The position numbers were made by a program, and so were the translations under genes. From the NCBI RefSeq assembly GCF_041737375.1, contig NZ_JBGSRV010000011.1, positions 1-64,000 on the forward strand: 64,000 bases of DNA, written 5' to 3'. Positions within the stretch are counted from its first letter, which is position 1. The number at the start of each line of letters is the position of its first letter. The notes below the pieces were generated by a model. It was not told the origin of the DNA, ran no database searches, and saw only the letters and a list, made by a program, of their open reading frames with translations. Of the stretch, positions 40,244 through 49,487 are shown piece by piece. Origin of the DNA: Vampirovibrio sp041737375 (GTDB lineage Bacteria > Cyanobacteriota > Vampirovibrionia > Vampirovibrionales > Vampirovibrionaceae).

Positions 40244-41176
40244 ATGTATTTGTTGCAGGCCTCTGTCACCAATCACGCATTGCAAACAGTCCAGAAGATG
40301 GTGAAAAGCCTGTATGATCATTTGCCGTATTTAGTTGCGGGGCTGATCGTCTTTCTCTGTTTTTTGATTGGGGCTAATATTGCCAAGCGAATACTCGTTA
40401 AAATTGGTGAGAGGACCCGTTTGGACGTTACGCTGGCTTGTTTGCTAGGGCGGCTTGCGTCCGCCGGAATTGTCATTCTTGGCATTTTAGTCGCTGCGGT
40501 CATTATTTTTCCAACATTCAAGCCCGTGGATCTCATGGCTGGTCTTGGTTTAACCTCGGTTGCCATTGGCTTTGCCTTTAAAGATATTCTTCAAAATTTC
40601 TTTGCAGGCATTTTCATCTTGTGGCGTAAGCCTTTTCGCATTGGGGATCAAATCAATGCCAATGGTTTTGAAGGAACCGTGGAGGATTTAAATATTCGCT
40701 CTACCCATATTCGAACATATGATGGCACAGTGGTGGTCATTCCCAATGGGGCGCTCTACTCCAGGCCGGTTCAGGTAAAAACAGCCTATGAGCACCGTCG
40801 GGTTATGGTTAGCGTTGGCATCGGGTATCTTCATTCCATTGAAGAAGCCAGAAGTCGAATTCAAAAGATTTTGACTGAGAATGAAGGCGTGGAAAACGAT
40901 CCGGGGCCGTGGATTTATGTGGCTGAACTGGCGCCCTCTTCTGTCAATTTTAATATTTATTTCTGGACCGGATCGGATCAGGCGACTGTTCTGAAAGTGA
41001 CGGATCAGGTTATGACCGCCATTAAGCGGACTTTGGATGAGGGCGGCATTGATATTCCTTACCCACATCAGGTGGTTCTGTTTCATGATGCCACTGGCAC
41101 CCGTCAGGACGATATTCAGCGCTCGGCTTATCTCGCCTCTTTAACCGGAGGCAACGGGGGAGATGGGTCGGGATGA
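40244..41176 (+). CDS. Small-conductance mechanosensitive channel (MscS family)
   Basis: This 310-aa channel has three N-terminal helices, the pore helix region (LMAGLGLTSVAIGFAFKDIL), the beta domain entry NFFAGIFILWRKPFRIGDQI and the loop VEDLNIRSTHIRTYDGTVVV-IPNG, all diagnostic for MscS. The ATG at 40244 has GGGAGGAA directly upstream. It protects against osmotic downshock. It overlaps the convergent DUF2254 gene by 49 bp at the 3' ends. Confidence 0.92.
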   Translation: MYLLQASVTNHALQTVQKMVKSLYDHLPYLVAGLIVFLCFLIGANIAKRILVKIGERTRLDVTLACLLGRLASAGIVILGILVAAVIIFPTFKPVDLMAGLGLTSVAIGFAFKDILQNFFAGIFILWRKPFRIGDQINANGFEGTVEDLNIRSTHIRTYDGTVVVIPNGALYSRPVQVKTAYEHRRVMVSVGIGYLHSIEEARSRIQKILTENEGVENDPGPWIYVAELAPSSVNFNIYFWTGSDQATVLKVTDQVMTAIKRTLDEGGIDIPYPHQVVLFHDATGTRQDDIQRSAYLASLTGGNGGDGSG

Positions 41177-42537
41177 TTTTTGCGTGATATTTCCATGGCT
41201 TTCTGAACCAGATGAAATCTCTTTCGGATGACGGAACGGTCATATTCCTCGGGAAATGCCTCCTGGCTTCCCCGCTCAATCATCTCCGCTTGTTGATAGA
41301 GCGCTATTCTAACCGCTTCAGTTCTGGCATCCAGGGTAATTTGAGAGAGGGCTTCCATTAAATGAACCATGACCGGAACGCTGGTGCGCCCATACTGACG
41401 AATTTGATTGAAGGCCGTACCAATCACCTCCGGGGCCGTAACATTTCGGTGAATCACTCGCAAATTGCCACGGTCGTCCAAATGCTCATCGGATGGGAGA
41501 TGTCGCCTGAACAGCAGGGCCAGCGCGTTTGCCAAATGATCAATGCAGGTGATTGCGGAAAAAGGATCGTTAATACCGGGAGATAATGCCCGAATGGCGA
41601 TTTCAACCAACTGATTAATTGAAAATTCAACATCCTGAGTGGGTGTTTGCCGGGAGCCCAAAATAAAACCGTTGTTCACAGCACCGGTGAGTTCTTCCAT
41701 CTTATCCGTTTTAGGCTGGTTAGTTGCAGAATCGATGAACAGCAGAGCGTGCTCATGAATAATATAATCGCCGGGCCGCAAAGAAACATGAAAGCAAGTA
41801 TCAAACTCAACGGCCGCATTCACGAGAGCCGGATAATCAATGGCTTGTAAATAACCATCATTCATTGATTTAACCGCAATTTGCTCAGGCCGCGATGGCT
41901 CAGCCTCAAATTTTGGTAGCGGGGTTTTTTGGGGCCATTTGTTGATTGCCGCTTTCTCTGGGTAGAGTCGGCAGATAATTCCTTGTAATTCCTGGCTGAT
42001 ATCCGCCACGATGGTGTTTACCTGGATGGTGGACACCACGTGATCAATGAAGTAGATGAGAACCCCAATACTTGCCAGCAGAAATACGATGGCAAGACTG
42101 ATGGAAATTTGTGGCACAAACGAATTATTTTCTAACCCTTTGACCGCACGTAAAACATTCAGGCAAAAGATATAAGTCGCCAGAAAGGTTCCCAGCACGA
42201 TTTGGTTGCCTGTATCCTTGATGAAGTTACGCAGGATTCGTGGGCCAAATTGGGAGGACGCTAAGGTGAGCGCCACGAGCGTCATGGAAAAAGCCAAAGC
42301 GGCTACGGTGATAATTGAACTGGCAATGGTGGAAAGAATCTGACGAGCCGCTTCCGGGCTGCCTGTAAAGACCCAGGAGTAGGTGGTTAACGATTTTTCA
42401 AGCAGTAGTTGATCCAGGTACAAGGCCCCCAAAGATAATCCGATAGACCCTAACACCATAACGGTTGGTATAAACCAAAGGCTGGTCTGCAGGGTTTCCC
42501 ATAAATTGAGTAATCGATCATTTAGACTGAAAATCAT
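41128..42537 (-). CDS. DUF2254 membrane protein
   Basis: This 469-aa protein has four N-terminal helices and the DUF2254 signature ASSIITVAALAFSMTLVALT, then LASSQFGPRILRNF, followed by a large soluble part (YDRSVIRKRF near the end) with LSPGINDPFSAITCIDHL. Function is not established for the family. Its ATG overlaps the stop of the small gene at 42537 by one nucleotide. Confidence 0.88.
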   Translation of the reverse strand: MIFSLNDRLLNLWETLQTSLWFIPTVMVLGSIGLSLGALYLDQLLLEKSLTTYSWVFTGSPEAARQILSTIASSIITVAALAFSMTLVALTLASSQFGPRILRNFIKDTGNQIVLGTFLATYIFCLNVLRAVKGLENNSFVPQISISLAIVFLLASIGVLIYFIDHVVSTIQVNTIVADISQELQGIICRLYPEKAAINKWPQKTPLPKFEAEPSRPEQIAVKSMNDGYLQAIDYPALVNAAVEFDTCFHVSLRPGDYIIHEHALLFIDSATNQPKTDKMEELTGAVNNGFILGSRQTPTQDVEFSINQLVEIAIRALSPGINDPFSAITCIDHLANALALLFRRHLPSDEHLDDRGNLRVIHRNVTAPEVIGTAFNQIRQYGRTSVPVMVHLMEALSQITLDARTEAVRIALYQQAEMIERGSQEAFPEEYDRSVIRKRFHLVQKAMEISRKNHPDPSPPLPPVKEAR

Positions 42538-42707
42538 TAGTTTTTGGGGTTTGTATCAATGACTTGTTTCCAGGCACTGTCTTTTTTTGCGGTGGGAGGC
42601 GCATGTTCCCCTTTTACCAAGGTGGCTCGTCCACCCGTATTCATATCCTCGTAAATGCCTGAGTCTGGAACAATTTCTCCGGGCTTGACTGTAATCTGTG
42701 TGGTCAT
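42537..42707 (-). CDS. YjzC-like small protein
   Basis: This 56-aa protein (MTTQITVKPGEIVPDSGIYE, then GGRATLVKGEHAPPTAKKDS and a Trp) is too short for many gene finders. The pattern 'PGE.VP.SG.Y ... G ... V..GE..PPT ... W' resembles the YjzC family. The stop and the next ATG overlap (TAATG), indicating translational coupling with the DUF2254 gene. GAGGG lies 12 nt upstream. Confidence 0.6.
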   Translation of the reverse strand: MTTQITVKPGEIVPDSGIYEDMNTGGRATLVKGEHAPPTAKKDSAWKQVIDTNPKN

Positions 42708-42860
42708 TTGGGATATGAACCCTCATTTTTCTATCACCAGACTATTGTAAGGCAAGGATGATCTCTTTAAAAGTCCCCCGATGGCTTGATCCAATTAACT
42801 CCCGCCCTGATTTCTGAAGTGGTCACAAATTTTTTCCCTTGGCAGGTTTTATTTTTTGAG

Positions 42861-43082
42861 TTAGTTGAGGCGAAAGGTTTGTTGCAGGGGTGGGGTTATT
42901 TTTCTTTGGACAACCACGTTTTTCAAATGATCAGAGGGCACCCAGTTGCAAAAAAAACAACAAACTTCCTCTTGCCGGACCTCAATAAAATCGTTTTTTC
43001 GATTTGACATTTGTACCCGTATTTCAACCTCAATGGTCATAAAGTGAGAAGAGGCACACTCAGGGCAATGAGAAATCCGCAT
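42861..43082 (-). CDS. Small zinc-ribbon-type protein
   Basis: This 73-aa protein has CPEC near residues 6-9 and CCFFC near 41-45, compatible with a two-CxxC zinc ribbon. A strong GAGGAG lies 9 nt before the ATG, which separates this real gene from the overlapping plus-strand frame. Function is unknown. Confidence 0.65.
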   Translation of the reverse strand: MRISHCPECASSHFMTIEVEIRVQMSNRKNDFIEVRQEEVCCFFCNWVPSDHLKNVVVQRKITPPLQQTFRLN

Positions 43083-43166
43083 GGTTTTATCTCCTCTTCA
43101 AAAAAGTGCGGTTTAGGGTCGCTGTCAATGTGTATTAATCTCTCATCTATAAAAATTGCTTGAGCT

Positions 43167-44507
43167 TCATTCTTCAGAAAGGCTACTAATGAGCGCTACA
43201 AATTTACCGTTGGGCCCTCTTTCAATAAAATCCACTTCCAGAATGTCTACCTCTAATTGAGGCGAAACATAGTCCTTGACTCTTGTGGTCAGTAATTTTT
43301 TGGTGTGCGCCGAATAATTTTTGGAGGGTATGATTTTAATTTGAAGGGAATGTTTGTTGTCCTGATAAAATTGCGCTTCGGTTATTTCTTTAATGCCTTT
43401 CAAAATATTGGCGGGCGCATTTCCAATCAAGTCCCCTTCCGGGGTTACAATATAGCTTGGCTTTCGGCCAATTACTTTTTTAACCATTCGGAATGGACTG
43501 CCACAACTGCATGGGCCTTCATTTTCTGCCAGTTCTATCAAGTCGTGTGTTCTATAGCGTAGCAAGGGCATGGCGTAATTATTTAAATGGGTGCCTATAA
43601 TTTCATAGAGACGCTGGTTATGGGGCGTATGATTAGCGGCAGGAACCAGCTCTACAATGGAATAACTTTCGTTGATGTGGTAGTGCCCTGAGGCGCATTT
43701 AAAAATGGAGGCCACTCTTTCGGCTTGCCCATACCAGTCAAAAACCTGACAACCAAACGTGGTTTCCATTAACTCCAGTTCCGCCGGATTCAGCATTTCA
43801 GAGGATGTAAAAATAGATTGAAACGAATAGTGAAACCCTTTTTCTTGAAGCAACTTGGCCAGTAACGCGCCGGTGGAAGGGTAGCAGTATAAAACGTCTG
43901 GTTGAAACGCCTGCATTTGATGCATATAGTGATCAATATTTTTAGCGGATAAATGATAAGAGGACATCACCAGCTCATTATTTTCCCCGTTATAGGTCCA
44001 GAAGGGTGGATTGCTTTGACTCACTGGTTTGAGCATCTCTCCCCGCAAAGTCATTCTGCGATAATTGTGATCGCCAGCCTGATGCCAATAGTGCCAAATA
44101 GCCGCATTTTCAAAGTTGATGGCATTATAATCTCTTAAAAATTTAACTGGCGTACCGGTAGTACCACTGGTATAAGCCTCTTTGTTTAAAAGGGAGAGAA
44201 AGTTCTTTTTGTTAAAGGCTTGCCAGTGCTTTTTGATGGTATGTTTGTCAATAATGGGTAGCTGTTTTAAGTCGTTCAGCGTATTTATTTCCCGATAGTT
44301 TATGTTTCGCGCATCAAACTGTTCTCTGTAATAAGGAATGTTTTTATAACAGAATTCTATCAGTTTTTTTAATTCTTTTTCCTGACTGCTTTGTAACTCT
44401 GGTATCGGGGTTTGGCTGAGGCGTTGAAAGTAATTGTAATGCTGCTCAAAGCGTCTGCCATGACGGTAGTGCTTTTTGATTTTATTTCTTATGCTGGCAA
44501 TAAGCAT
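43167..44507 (-). CDS. CapK/PaaK-type adenylate-forming enzyme
   Basis: This 446-aa protein of the phenylacetate-CoA ligase family has the ATP-binding motif AYTSGTTGTPVKFLRD (about residues 118-133), the middle EIIGTHLNNYAMPLLRYRTHD, and the Cys cluster CSCGSPFR. Members of the CapK branch lie in capsule and O-antigen loci and activate carboxylic acids for transfer. ATG at 44507 has GGGAGA 7 nt upstream; a TTG reading to 44522 is rejected. It may serve the glycan genes further right, though hemerythrin, SDR and catalase genes intervene. Confidence 0.8.
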   Translation of the reverse strand: MLIASIRNKIKKHYRHGRRFEQHYNYFQRLSQTPIPELQSSQEKELKKLIEFCYKNIPYYREQFDARNINYREINTLNDLKQLPIIDKHTIKKHWQAFNKKNFLSLLNKEAYTSGTTGTPVKFLRDYNAINFENAAIWHYWHQAGDHNYRRMTLRGEMLKPVSQSNPPFWTYNGENNELVMSSYHLSAKNIDHYMHQMQAFQPDVLYCYPSTGALLAKLLQEKGFHYSFQSIFTSSEMLNPAELELMETTFGCQVFDWYGQAERVASIFKCASGHYHINESYSIVELVPAANHTPHNQRLYEIIGTHLNNYAMPLLRYRTHDLIELAENEGPCSCGSPFRMVKKVIGRKPSYIVTPEGDLIGNAPANILKGIKEITEAQFYQDNKHSLQIKIIPSKNYSAHTKKLLTTRVKDYVSPQLEVDILEVDFIERGPNGKFVALISSLSEE

Positions 44508-45017
44508 AAAATTATCTCCCAAAGAATTCAGGGTGGTAATTTTATTGTTTTAGAGAAGTGATTTCGAAATGAGGTTGAGGATTCAGTAGGAGCCTACAAA
44601 AAAATAAAAAAGATTACGAATTGACCGTTGGTTGCATTTTTGAAACTGAAAAATAGTCCATCCACTTTATCGAAACAAGCGTTGATCGTTTTTTTAAAGT
44701 TGTTTGCAAAATGGACGCACGTTGAATGAATGAATTTCGCGGGAAATGCATTCTGTGTTTGTAGTCTCACAGTAACGCTCCAGAGCGCTAAGCGTTCAGC
44801 ACTTCATGAGTGCAGGCAGTAAATTCGCCCAAAGAAGAGTTTTTGGTTTCATGAAAGCTGAATGAGATATTGGTGTCTAAACAAGCAGCCTCAGGCCCTA
44901 TCCTGATTCTTGAGGATAAGAGCTTGCATTGCCGGTTTAAGCACCCCCCTTGAAGCCCATTGATTCTTGACTTTAAGAAGCGCGTAAACGGTCAGGACAT
45001 TGCCCGTTAAATATTTC
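44508..45017. other. Long intergenic region
   Basis: No convincing gene. A short inverted motif (CGCTCCAGAGCG, then AGCGCTAAGCG) near 44776-44795 could be regulatory. Otherwise I see nothing. Confidence 0.3.
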
Positions 45018-45458
45018 TTAACCGGAAATCAATGCCTTTTTTCGCTCTTTTAAGGCCAACATTTTTTCTGTAATTTCTTGCACCTTATCTTGCTGAATCC
45101 ATTTTTCAGCTTTGGGCAACACTTCTTTTTCTTCCTCTTCAATATGATGTTCAATTGCCAGCTGAAGCATTTCCAGTTTTACCTTGTATTCGGTTTCATC
45201 CAAGTTTTTTTCCAGCATGGCTTTAATCAGCTTTTTGGCCTCAGAATGCTCAAGCGTTGCCTCTTTAGAGAGTTCCTTGGTTGTTTTATGCTCCTGCATC
45301 ACCGGATAAAAATACTTTTCTTCCATCTCCATATGCACTAACAACTTTTGACATAGCACTTCAGCTTTTTGCGGGTCAATCTCGGTTTCCTGAAATAGTT
45401 CTCTAAAGGTGCCTTGGGCCTCTTTGTGCTCATCTTTCAGCAGGGTGAAAAAATCCAT
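45018..45458 (-). CDS. Hemerythrin-like HHE-domain protein
   Basis: This 146-aa four-helix protein has the His/Glu ligands of an HHE di-iron site: LKDEHKEAQG (helix 1), LLVHMEMEEKYFYPVM (helix 2), TLEHSEAKKLI (helix 3) and AIEHHIEEEEKEVLP (helix 4). ATG at 45458 has a perfect TAGGAGGA 6 nt upstream; the longer frame to 45575 is an artefact. It could bind oxygen or handle iron and nitrosative stress. Its neighbours (SDR, catalase) fit a stress-response set. Confidence 0.88.
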   Translation of the reverse strand: MDFFTLLKDEHKEAQGTFRELFQETEIDPQKAEVLCQKLLVHMEMEEKYFYPVMQEHKTTKELSKEATLEHSEAKKLIKAMLEKNLDETEYKVKLEMLQLAIEHHIEEEEKEVLPKAEKWIQQDKVQEITEKMLALKERKKALISG

Positions 45459-45690
45459 GTGAAATCCTCCTATTTCCGTCGATACATCAGTGTAGAAATT
45501 TTGAGAGAAAAGCGATACTCCACACGAGGCGAATCTTTTATAGACGGATGAACTAGCCCACCCTGCTAATATCAATTCGCTGAAAAGCTTAACTTCAAGG
45601 TGTGGCTATTGTGTCGGTTGGAGTGATTGCCTGCGAGTTTAAAAAACGATTCAATGAAGTTTGATAGTCGGAAATGGAAAGGAATGTTAG

Positions 45691-46566
45691 ATGTCTTCTT
45701 CAGCAACCAAAGAAAATCTTCAACAGCGTCCGGCACAGCACCAGAGCCAAAAGCCGGGACTGGATTCGCTCTTGACACCACAGCCTTTAATTGATGATCC
45801 ACACTATAAGTCGGCTGGTAAGCTTCAAGGCAAAGTCGCTTTAATTACCGGGGGGGATAGTGGCATTGGCAGCGCAATTGCTGTGGTTTTCGCCAAAGAA
45901 GGGGCTGATGTGGCCGTCCTTTATTTAAATGAGCATGAGGACGCCAAAAAAACGCAGCAATTGGTAGAGCAGTATGGCCAGCAATGCCTCTTGATATCGG
46001 GAGACTTGCGCGATCAGCGTTTTTGCCAGCAGGCGGTTCATCAAGTGATTCAGGCTTATGGAAAGCTGGATATTTTAATTAATAACGCGGGAGAGCATTG
46101 GGAAGAAGAGTCTATTGAAAATTTGAATATGGCGCATATGGAGCAAACCTTTCAGATTAATATTTTTTCCATGTTTTATCTGACGCAGGCAGCGGTTCCT
46201 TTCTTACCGGAGGAGGGCGCTATTATCAACACAACCTCAGTAACCGCTTATAAAGGTTCCGCTCATTTGCTGGATTACTCTAGCACCAAGGGGGCCATTG
46301 AGACGTTTACTTATTCTCTGGCCCAACAGTTGGCCCCTAAAAAAATTCGAGTCAATGGCGTTGCGCCTGGACCTATTTGGACGCCCTTGATTGCATCGAC
46401 ATTTTCGGAAACAGAGGTTCAGCAATTTGGATCCGATGTGCTGATGAAGCGAGCTGGCCAACCTTGCGAAGTGGCCACGTGCTATGTATTTCTTGCTTCA
46501 TCAGACGCCTCTTATATGACAGGCCAAATTCTGCATCCCAACGGTGGAACCATTGTGCATTCATAG
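45691..46566 (+). CDS. Short-chain dehydrogenase/reductase (YhdF/YghA-like)
   Basis: This 291-aa oxidoreductase has an extended N-terminus (about 40 residues) before the Rossmann fold: ALITGGDSGIGSA (cofactor loop), ILINNAG (structural), INTTSVTAY (Ser), YSSTKGAIE (catalytic Tyr-x-x-x-Lys) and RVNGVAPGPIWTPL. The long N-terminus and GGDSGIG are typical of the YhdF/YghA general-stress subgroup. AAAGGA lies 7 nt before the ATG. Confidence 0.9.
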   Translation: MSSSATKENLQQRPAQHQSQKPGLDSLLTPQPLIDDPHYKSAGKLQGKVALITGGDSGIGSAIAVVFAKEGADVAVLYLNEHEDAKKTQQLVEQYGQQCLLISGDLRDQRFCQQAVHQVIQAYGKLDILINNAGEHWEEESIENLNMAHMEQTFQINIFSMFYLTQAAVPFLPEEGAIINTTSVTAYKGSAHLLDYSSTKGAIETFTYSLAQQLAPKKIRVNGVAPGPIWTPLIASTFSETEVQQFGSDVLMKRAGQPCEVATCYVFLASSDASYMTGQILHPNGGTIVHS

Positions 46567-46615
46567 CATCAGTCCATTCATGATTTCATGTGCAAGCGCA
46601 ACGGCTTAAAGTCGT

Positions 46616-49003
46616 TTAATGCGGGAGTTTAATGTTTTTCTCCCGTTCCCACAGGCGTAGCTTTTTACAGGCGTTTACAAATTTTGTAGCATCTTCCGGC
46701 TGCCGTAACAGGAGGATGCCTTTATCTCCTGATGCCTCAACCCCGGCTTTTTCCAGTAATGGGGTGGCAGTGTTGTTGTAGGCAATAAATTTTAAATGCG
46801 CATAAGCGTCGGAAATAAAGTCTTTTGCGGTCGCTTCTTTCTGAAGCGCTTTGGCGCCATCTTTAGACGTTAAAATGGCCACTGCGTCAAACAATACAGA
46901 GGGGCCGCCGTTGATGCGGTGATTGGCGGCAATCAGGGTTCCATCATTGGCTGTAACACCCTGAATGGTTGGCGCGATAATTTCCATAGTCGCCCCTTCT
47001 CGCAGAATGGATGCTTTTAGAGAGGCCAGTAATTGGGCATCCACCCCATCAGAAACCAGTACGCCAATTTTTCTGCCTTTAATACTCTCTGGCCCGTTTT
47101 TAATAATACTGAGGGCAGGAGATGGTTTGAGATCGTTTCGGGTAGGACGCGCGGCAGGTGCCGGAGAGGGCAGCGTTTTCATTCCCAAGCCATTGGCCAC
47201 ATTTTTGGCGAGTTGTGAATCAATATTGAGCAAGTGAGATACCATTCGTTCTCGAATGGCGAGATTTTCCACTTTAGAAAGCTCAAAGACCAGCGCATCC
47301 CCAATATGTTCTTGTTCAATGGGGGTTTGGCTAATATAAAATTGTCTGGCCTGACTATAGTGATCGGCAAATGATTCAGGCCGAATGCGAAGCTTCGGGC
47401 CACTTTCTTGCGCTGGGTAGGTTTTAAATCCTTTTTCCGGATTTTCGCGAGGGCCTGTTTTCCATGAATTAGGCTCATAATTGACCCGGCTTTTGGGATT
47501 GGCAAATGCCATATGGCCATCTTGCTGAAAATGGCTAATGGGGCAGACCGGCGCATTAATAGGTAGTTGTGTAAAGTTAGGCGATCCCAGGCGTTTTAAT
47601 TGCGTATCCAAATAAGAAAAATTGCGGGCTTGCAACAGCGGATCATTGGTAAAATCAATGCCGGGAACAATGTTTTGCGTGCAGTAGGCCACTTGCTCTG
47701 TTTCGGCAAAGAAATTATCCACCATTCGGTTTAAAACCAGTCGGCCCACTGGGCGCACGGGTACCAGCTCTTCTGGGATGATTTTGGTGGGATCCAGCAC
47801 GTCAAAATCAAATCTTTTCGCAAAGTCTTCATCAAATAGTTGCATGCCCAATTCCCATTCGGGATAGTCTTCTTTTTGAATGGCGTTCCATAAGTCTCGT
47901 CTGTGGAAATCGGGATCCGCACCATTGATTTTAACGGCTTCGTTCCATAACACCGATTGCAGCCCTTGTTTTGGCTTCCAGTGAAATTTAACAAACGTGC
48001 TTTTTCCCTGATTGTTCACCAGCCGGAAGGTATGCACTCCAAAGCCTTCCATAAAGCGGAACGATCTTGGAATGGTTCGATCCGACATAATCCACATCAC
48101 CATGTGCATGGATTCGGGTGTTAAAGCAATAAAATCCCAAAAGTTATCATGGGCCGTTTGGGCTTGCGGAAAGGCACGATCCGGCTCATCCTTGGCCGCG
48201 TGTATGATGTCTGGAAACTTGATGCCATCCTGAATAAAAAATACAGGAATATTATTGCCGACTAAATCCCAATTTCCCTCCTTGGTGTAAAGCTTGACGG
48301 CAAACCCACGCACATCACGGGCCAAATCAAACGACCCCTTATTGCCCGCCACTGTGGAAAACCGAACGAAAACCGGTGTTTTCTCACCCGGCCGTTGAAA
48401 TAGGTCAGCCTTGGTAAGCTCTGCAAGAGACTGGTAGGTTTCAAAATAGCCATGGGCGCCATATCCTCGGGCATGAACAACCCGCTCTGGAATGCGTTCA
48501 TGGTCAAAATGGAATATTTTTTCCCTGAAATGGAAATCCTCCAGGAGCAGAGGACCTTTGGGCCCTATTTTAAGTGAGTTCTGGTCATCAGAAACGGGGA
48601 TGCCTTGTTGGGTGGTCAGGGTTGGTAAATTGCTACCGGCGGTTTGATGCAGTTCTCCGCCAGTCCCAATGATGGTTTGTGGTGAGCCAGAGGCTGGAGA
48701 GCCATTATTGGTAGGCTTGATTTTATGGGCGCTGTTATTGTGGAACTCTTCTGCCGGAGGGGCTGGTTTGGCATTGGGTTCGTTGGCAACGGATACCGTT
48801 GAACGCAACTCGTGCCCGGAAAGCAGATCGTTTTTTGGGGCTGCGGCGTTCAAAACACTGGACTGTTTTTGATTGTCAGCGGCATCTGGATTCTGATTGG
48901 CCGCCCCAGCGAATGAACCGCTGGTCAGGTGAATTGAAGCGGCGATTAGCGCTGTGCTGATTAAAAATGCAATGCGTGGCTTTAAGTTTGCGTTTGCTTT
49001 CAT
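46616..49003 (-). CDS. katE: Exported large-subunit catalase (KatE/HPII type)
   Basis: This 795-aa heme catalase disproportionates hydrogen peroxide. Visible: IPERVVHARGYGAHGYFETY (distal His), RFSTVAGNKGSFDLARDVRG, VGNNIPVFFIQDGIKFPD (Asn), ARNFSYLDTQ (proximal Tyr ligand, R-x-x-x-Y). The C-terminal extra domain of about 150 residues (GRKIGVLVSDGVDAQLLASL ...) is the DJ-1/PfpI-like fold of large catalases. An N-terminal signal peptide (FLISTALIAASIHLTSGSFAGA) and a low-complexity linker precede it, so the enzyme is probably periplasmic, unlike Escherichia coli HPII. GAGGGGACC precedes the ATG. Confidence 0.92.
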   Translation of the reverse strand: MKANANLKPRIAFLISTALIAASIHLTSGSFAGAANQNPDAADNQKQSSVLNAAAPKNDLLSGHELRSTVSVANEPNAKPAPPAEEFHNNSAHKIKPTNNGSPASGSPQTIIGTGGELHQTAGSNLPTLTTQQGIPVSDDQNSLKIGPKGPLLLEDFHFREKIFHFDHERIPERVVHARGYGAHGYFETYQSLAELTKADLFQRPGEKTPVFVRFSTVAGNKGSFDLARDVRGFAVKLYTKEGNWDLVGNNIPVFFIQDGIKFPDIIHAAKDEPDRAFPQAQTAHDNFWDFIALTPESMHMVMWIMSDRTIPRSFRFMEGFGVHTFRLVNNQGKSTFVKFHWKPKQGLQSVLWNEAVKINGADPDFHRRDLWNAIQKEDYPEWELGMQLFDEDFAKRFDFDVLDPTKIIPEELVPVRPVGRLVLNRMVDNFFAETEQVAYCTQNIVPGIDFTNDPLLQARNFSYLDTQLKRLGSPNFTQLPINAPVCPISHFQQDGHMAFANPKSRVNYEPNSWKTGPRENPEKGFKTYPAQESGPKLRIRPESFADHYSQARQFYISQTPIEQEHIGDALVFELSKVENLAIRERMVSHLLNIDSQLAKNVANGLGMKTLPSPAPAARPTRNDLKPSPALSIIKNGPESIKGRKIGVLVSDGVDAQLLASLKASILREGATMEIIAPTIQGVTANDGTLIAANHRINGGPSVLFDAVAILTSKDGAKALQKEATAKDFISDAYAHLKFIAYNNTATPLLEKAGVEASGDKGILLLRQPEDATKFVNACKKLRLWEREKNIKLPH

Positions 49004-49204
49004 GGTCCCCTCATCGGTAGTTTAGAATCATTTTTAGACTTAGAAAAGTCAGGTGATATGCCTTGGTTTGATTCTTTTTCTGGATACTTTTAGTTCAACC
49101 ATTATTATTGAAAGCAGCGCCTTTTCTTGTCAATTACTCTTGTTTCTAGTCTGTCTGCCCAGTTGGCTTGCTAGCATTTAGCGCATTCGGGAACCTACAA
49201 GAAA

Positions 49205-49454
49205 GAAACCATGGATTTCTCAGCCCGCTTTTCAGAATAATTTAACCGTTTTCGCGGAAAGTGCTTTCGGCAGGGACCAAAATTTGAATAACCCTTGCTA
49301 TGCGCTGTTGGCTCAAGAAGCGTTCTTGCAATCGGATCAGCCTGGTGCGTTTTTACGGTGGTTAATCGACCCTGAAGGGCAACGTATTATTAGCACCTTT
49401 GGGCAGGCGGAATTCGGGGCCTCTGTGGTGCGTCCTAAATCGGCGCTTGAATAA
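49205..49454 (+). pseudogene. TupA-like substrate-binding protein, C-terminal fragment
   Basis: The frame reads FAESAFGRDQNLNNPCYALL, then FLRWLIDPEGQRIISTFGQ and stops at 49452-49454. This resembles the end of tungstate/molybdate ABC transporter binding proteins ('F.dWL.SpEGQ.iI..FG'). No start or N-terminal half is found, and no transporter genes follow. It is a gene relic. Confidence 0.5.
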
Positions 49455-49487
49455 CTGAATGATGCGGATAACGCTGTGGTTTGGCTC

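Noticed and set aside
42786..43007. Plus-strand 73-aa frame
   Set aside because: Shadow of the zinc-ribbon gene on the other strand, which has a strong ribosome-binding site and CxxC pairs.
45572..45802. Minus-strand 76-aa frame
   Set aside because: Overlaps the start of the SDR gene and shows no motif or ribosome site.
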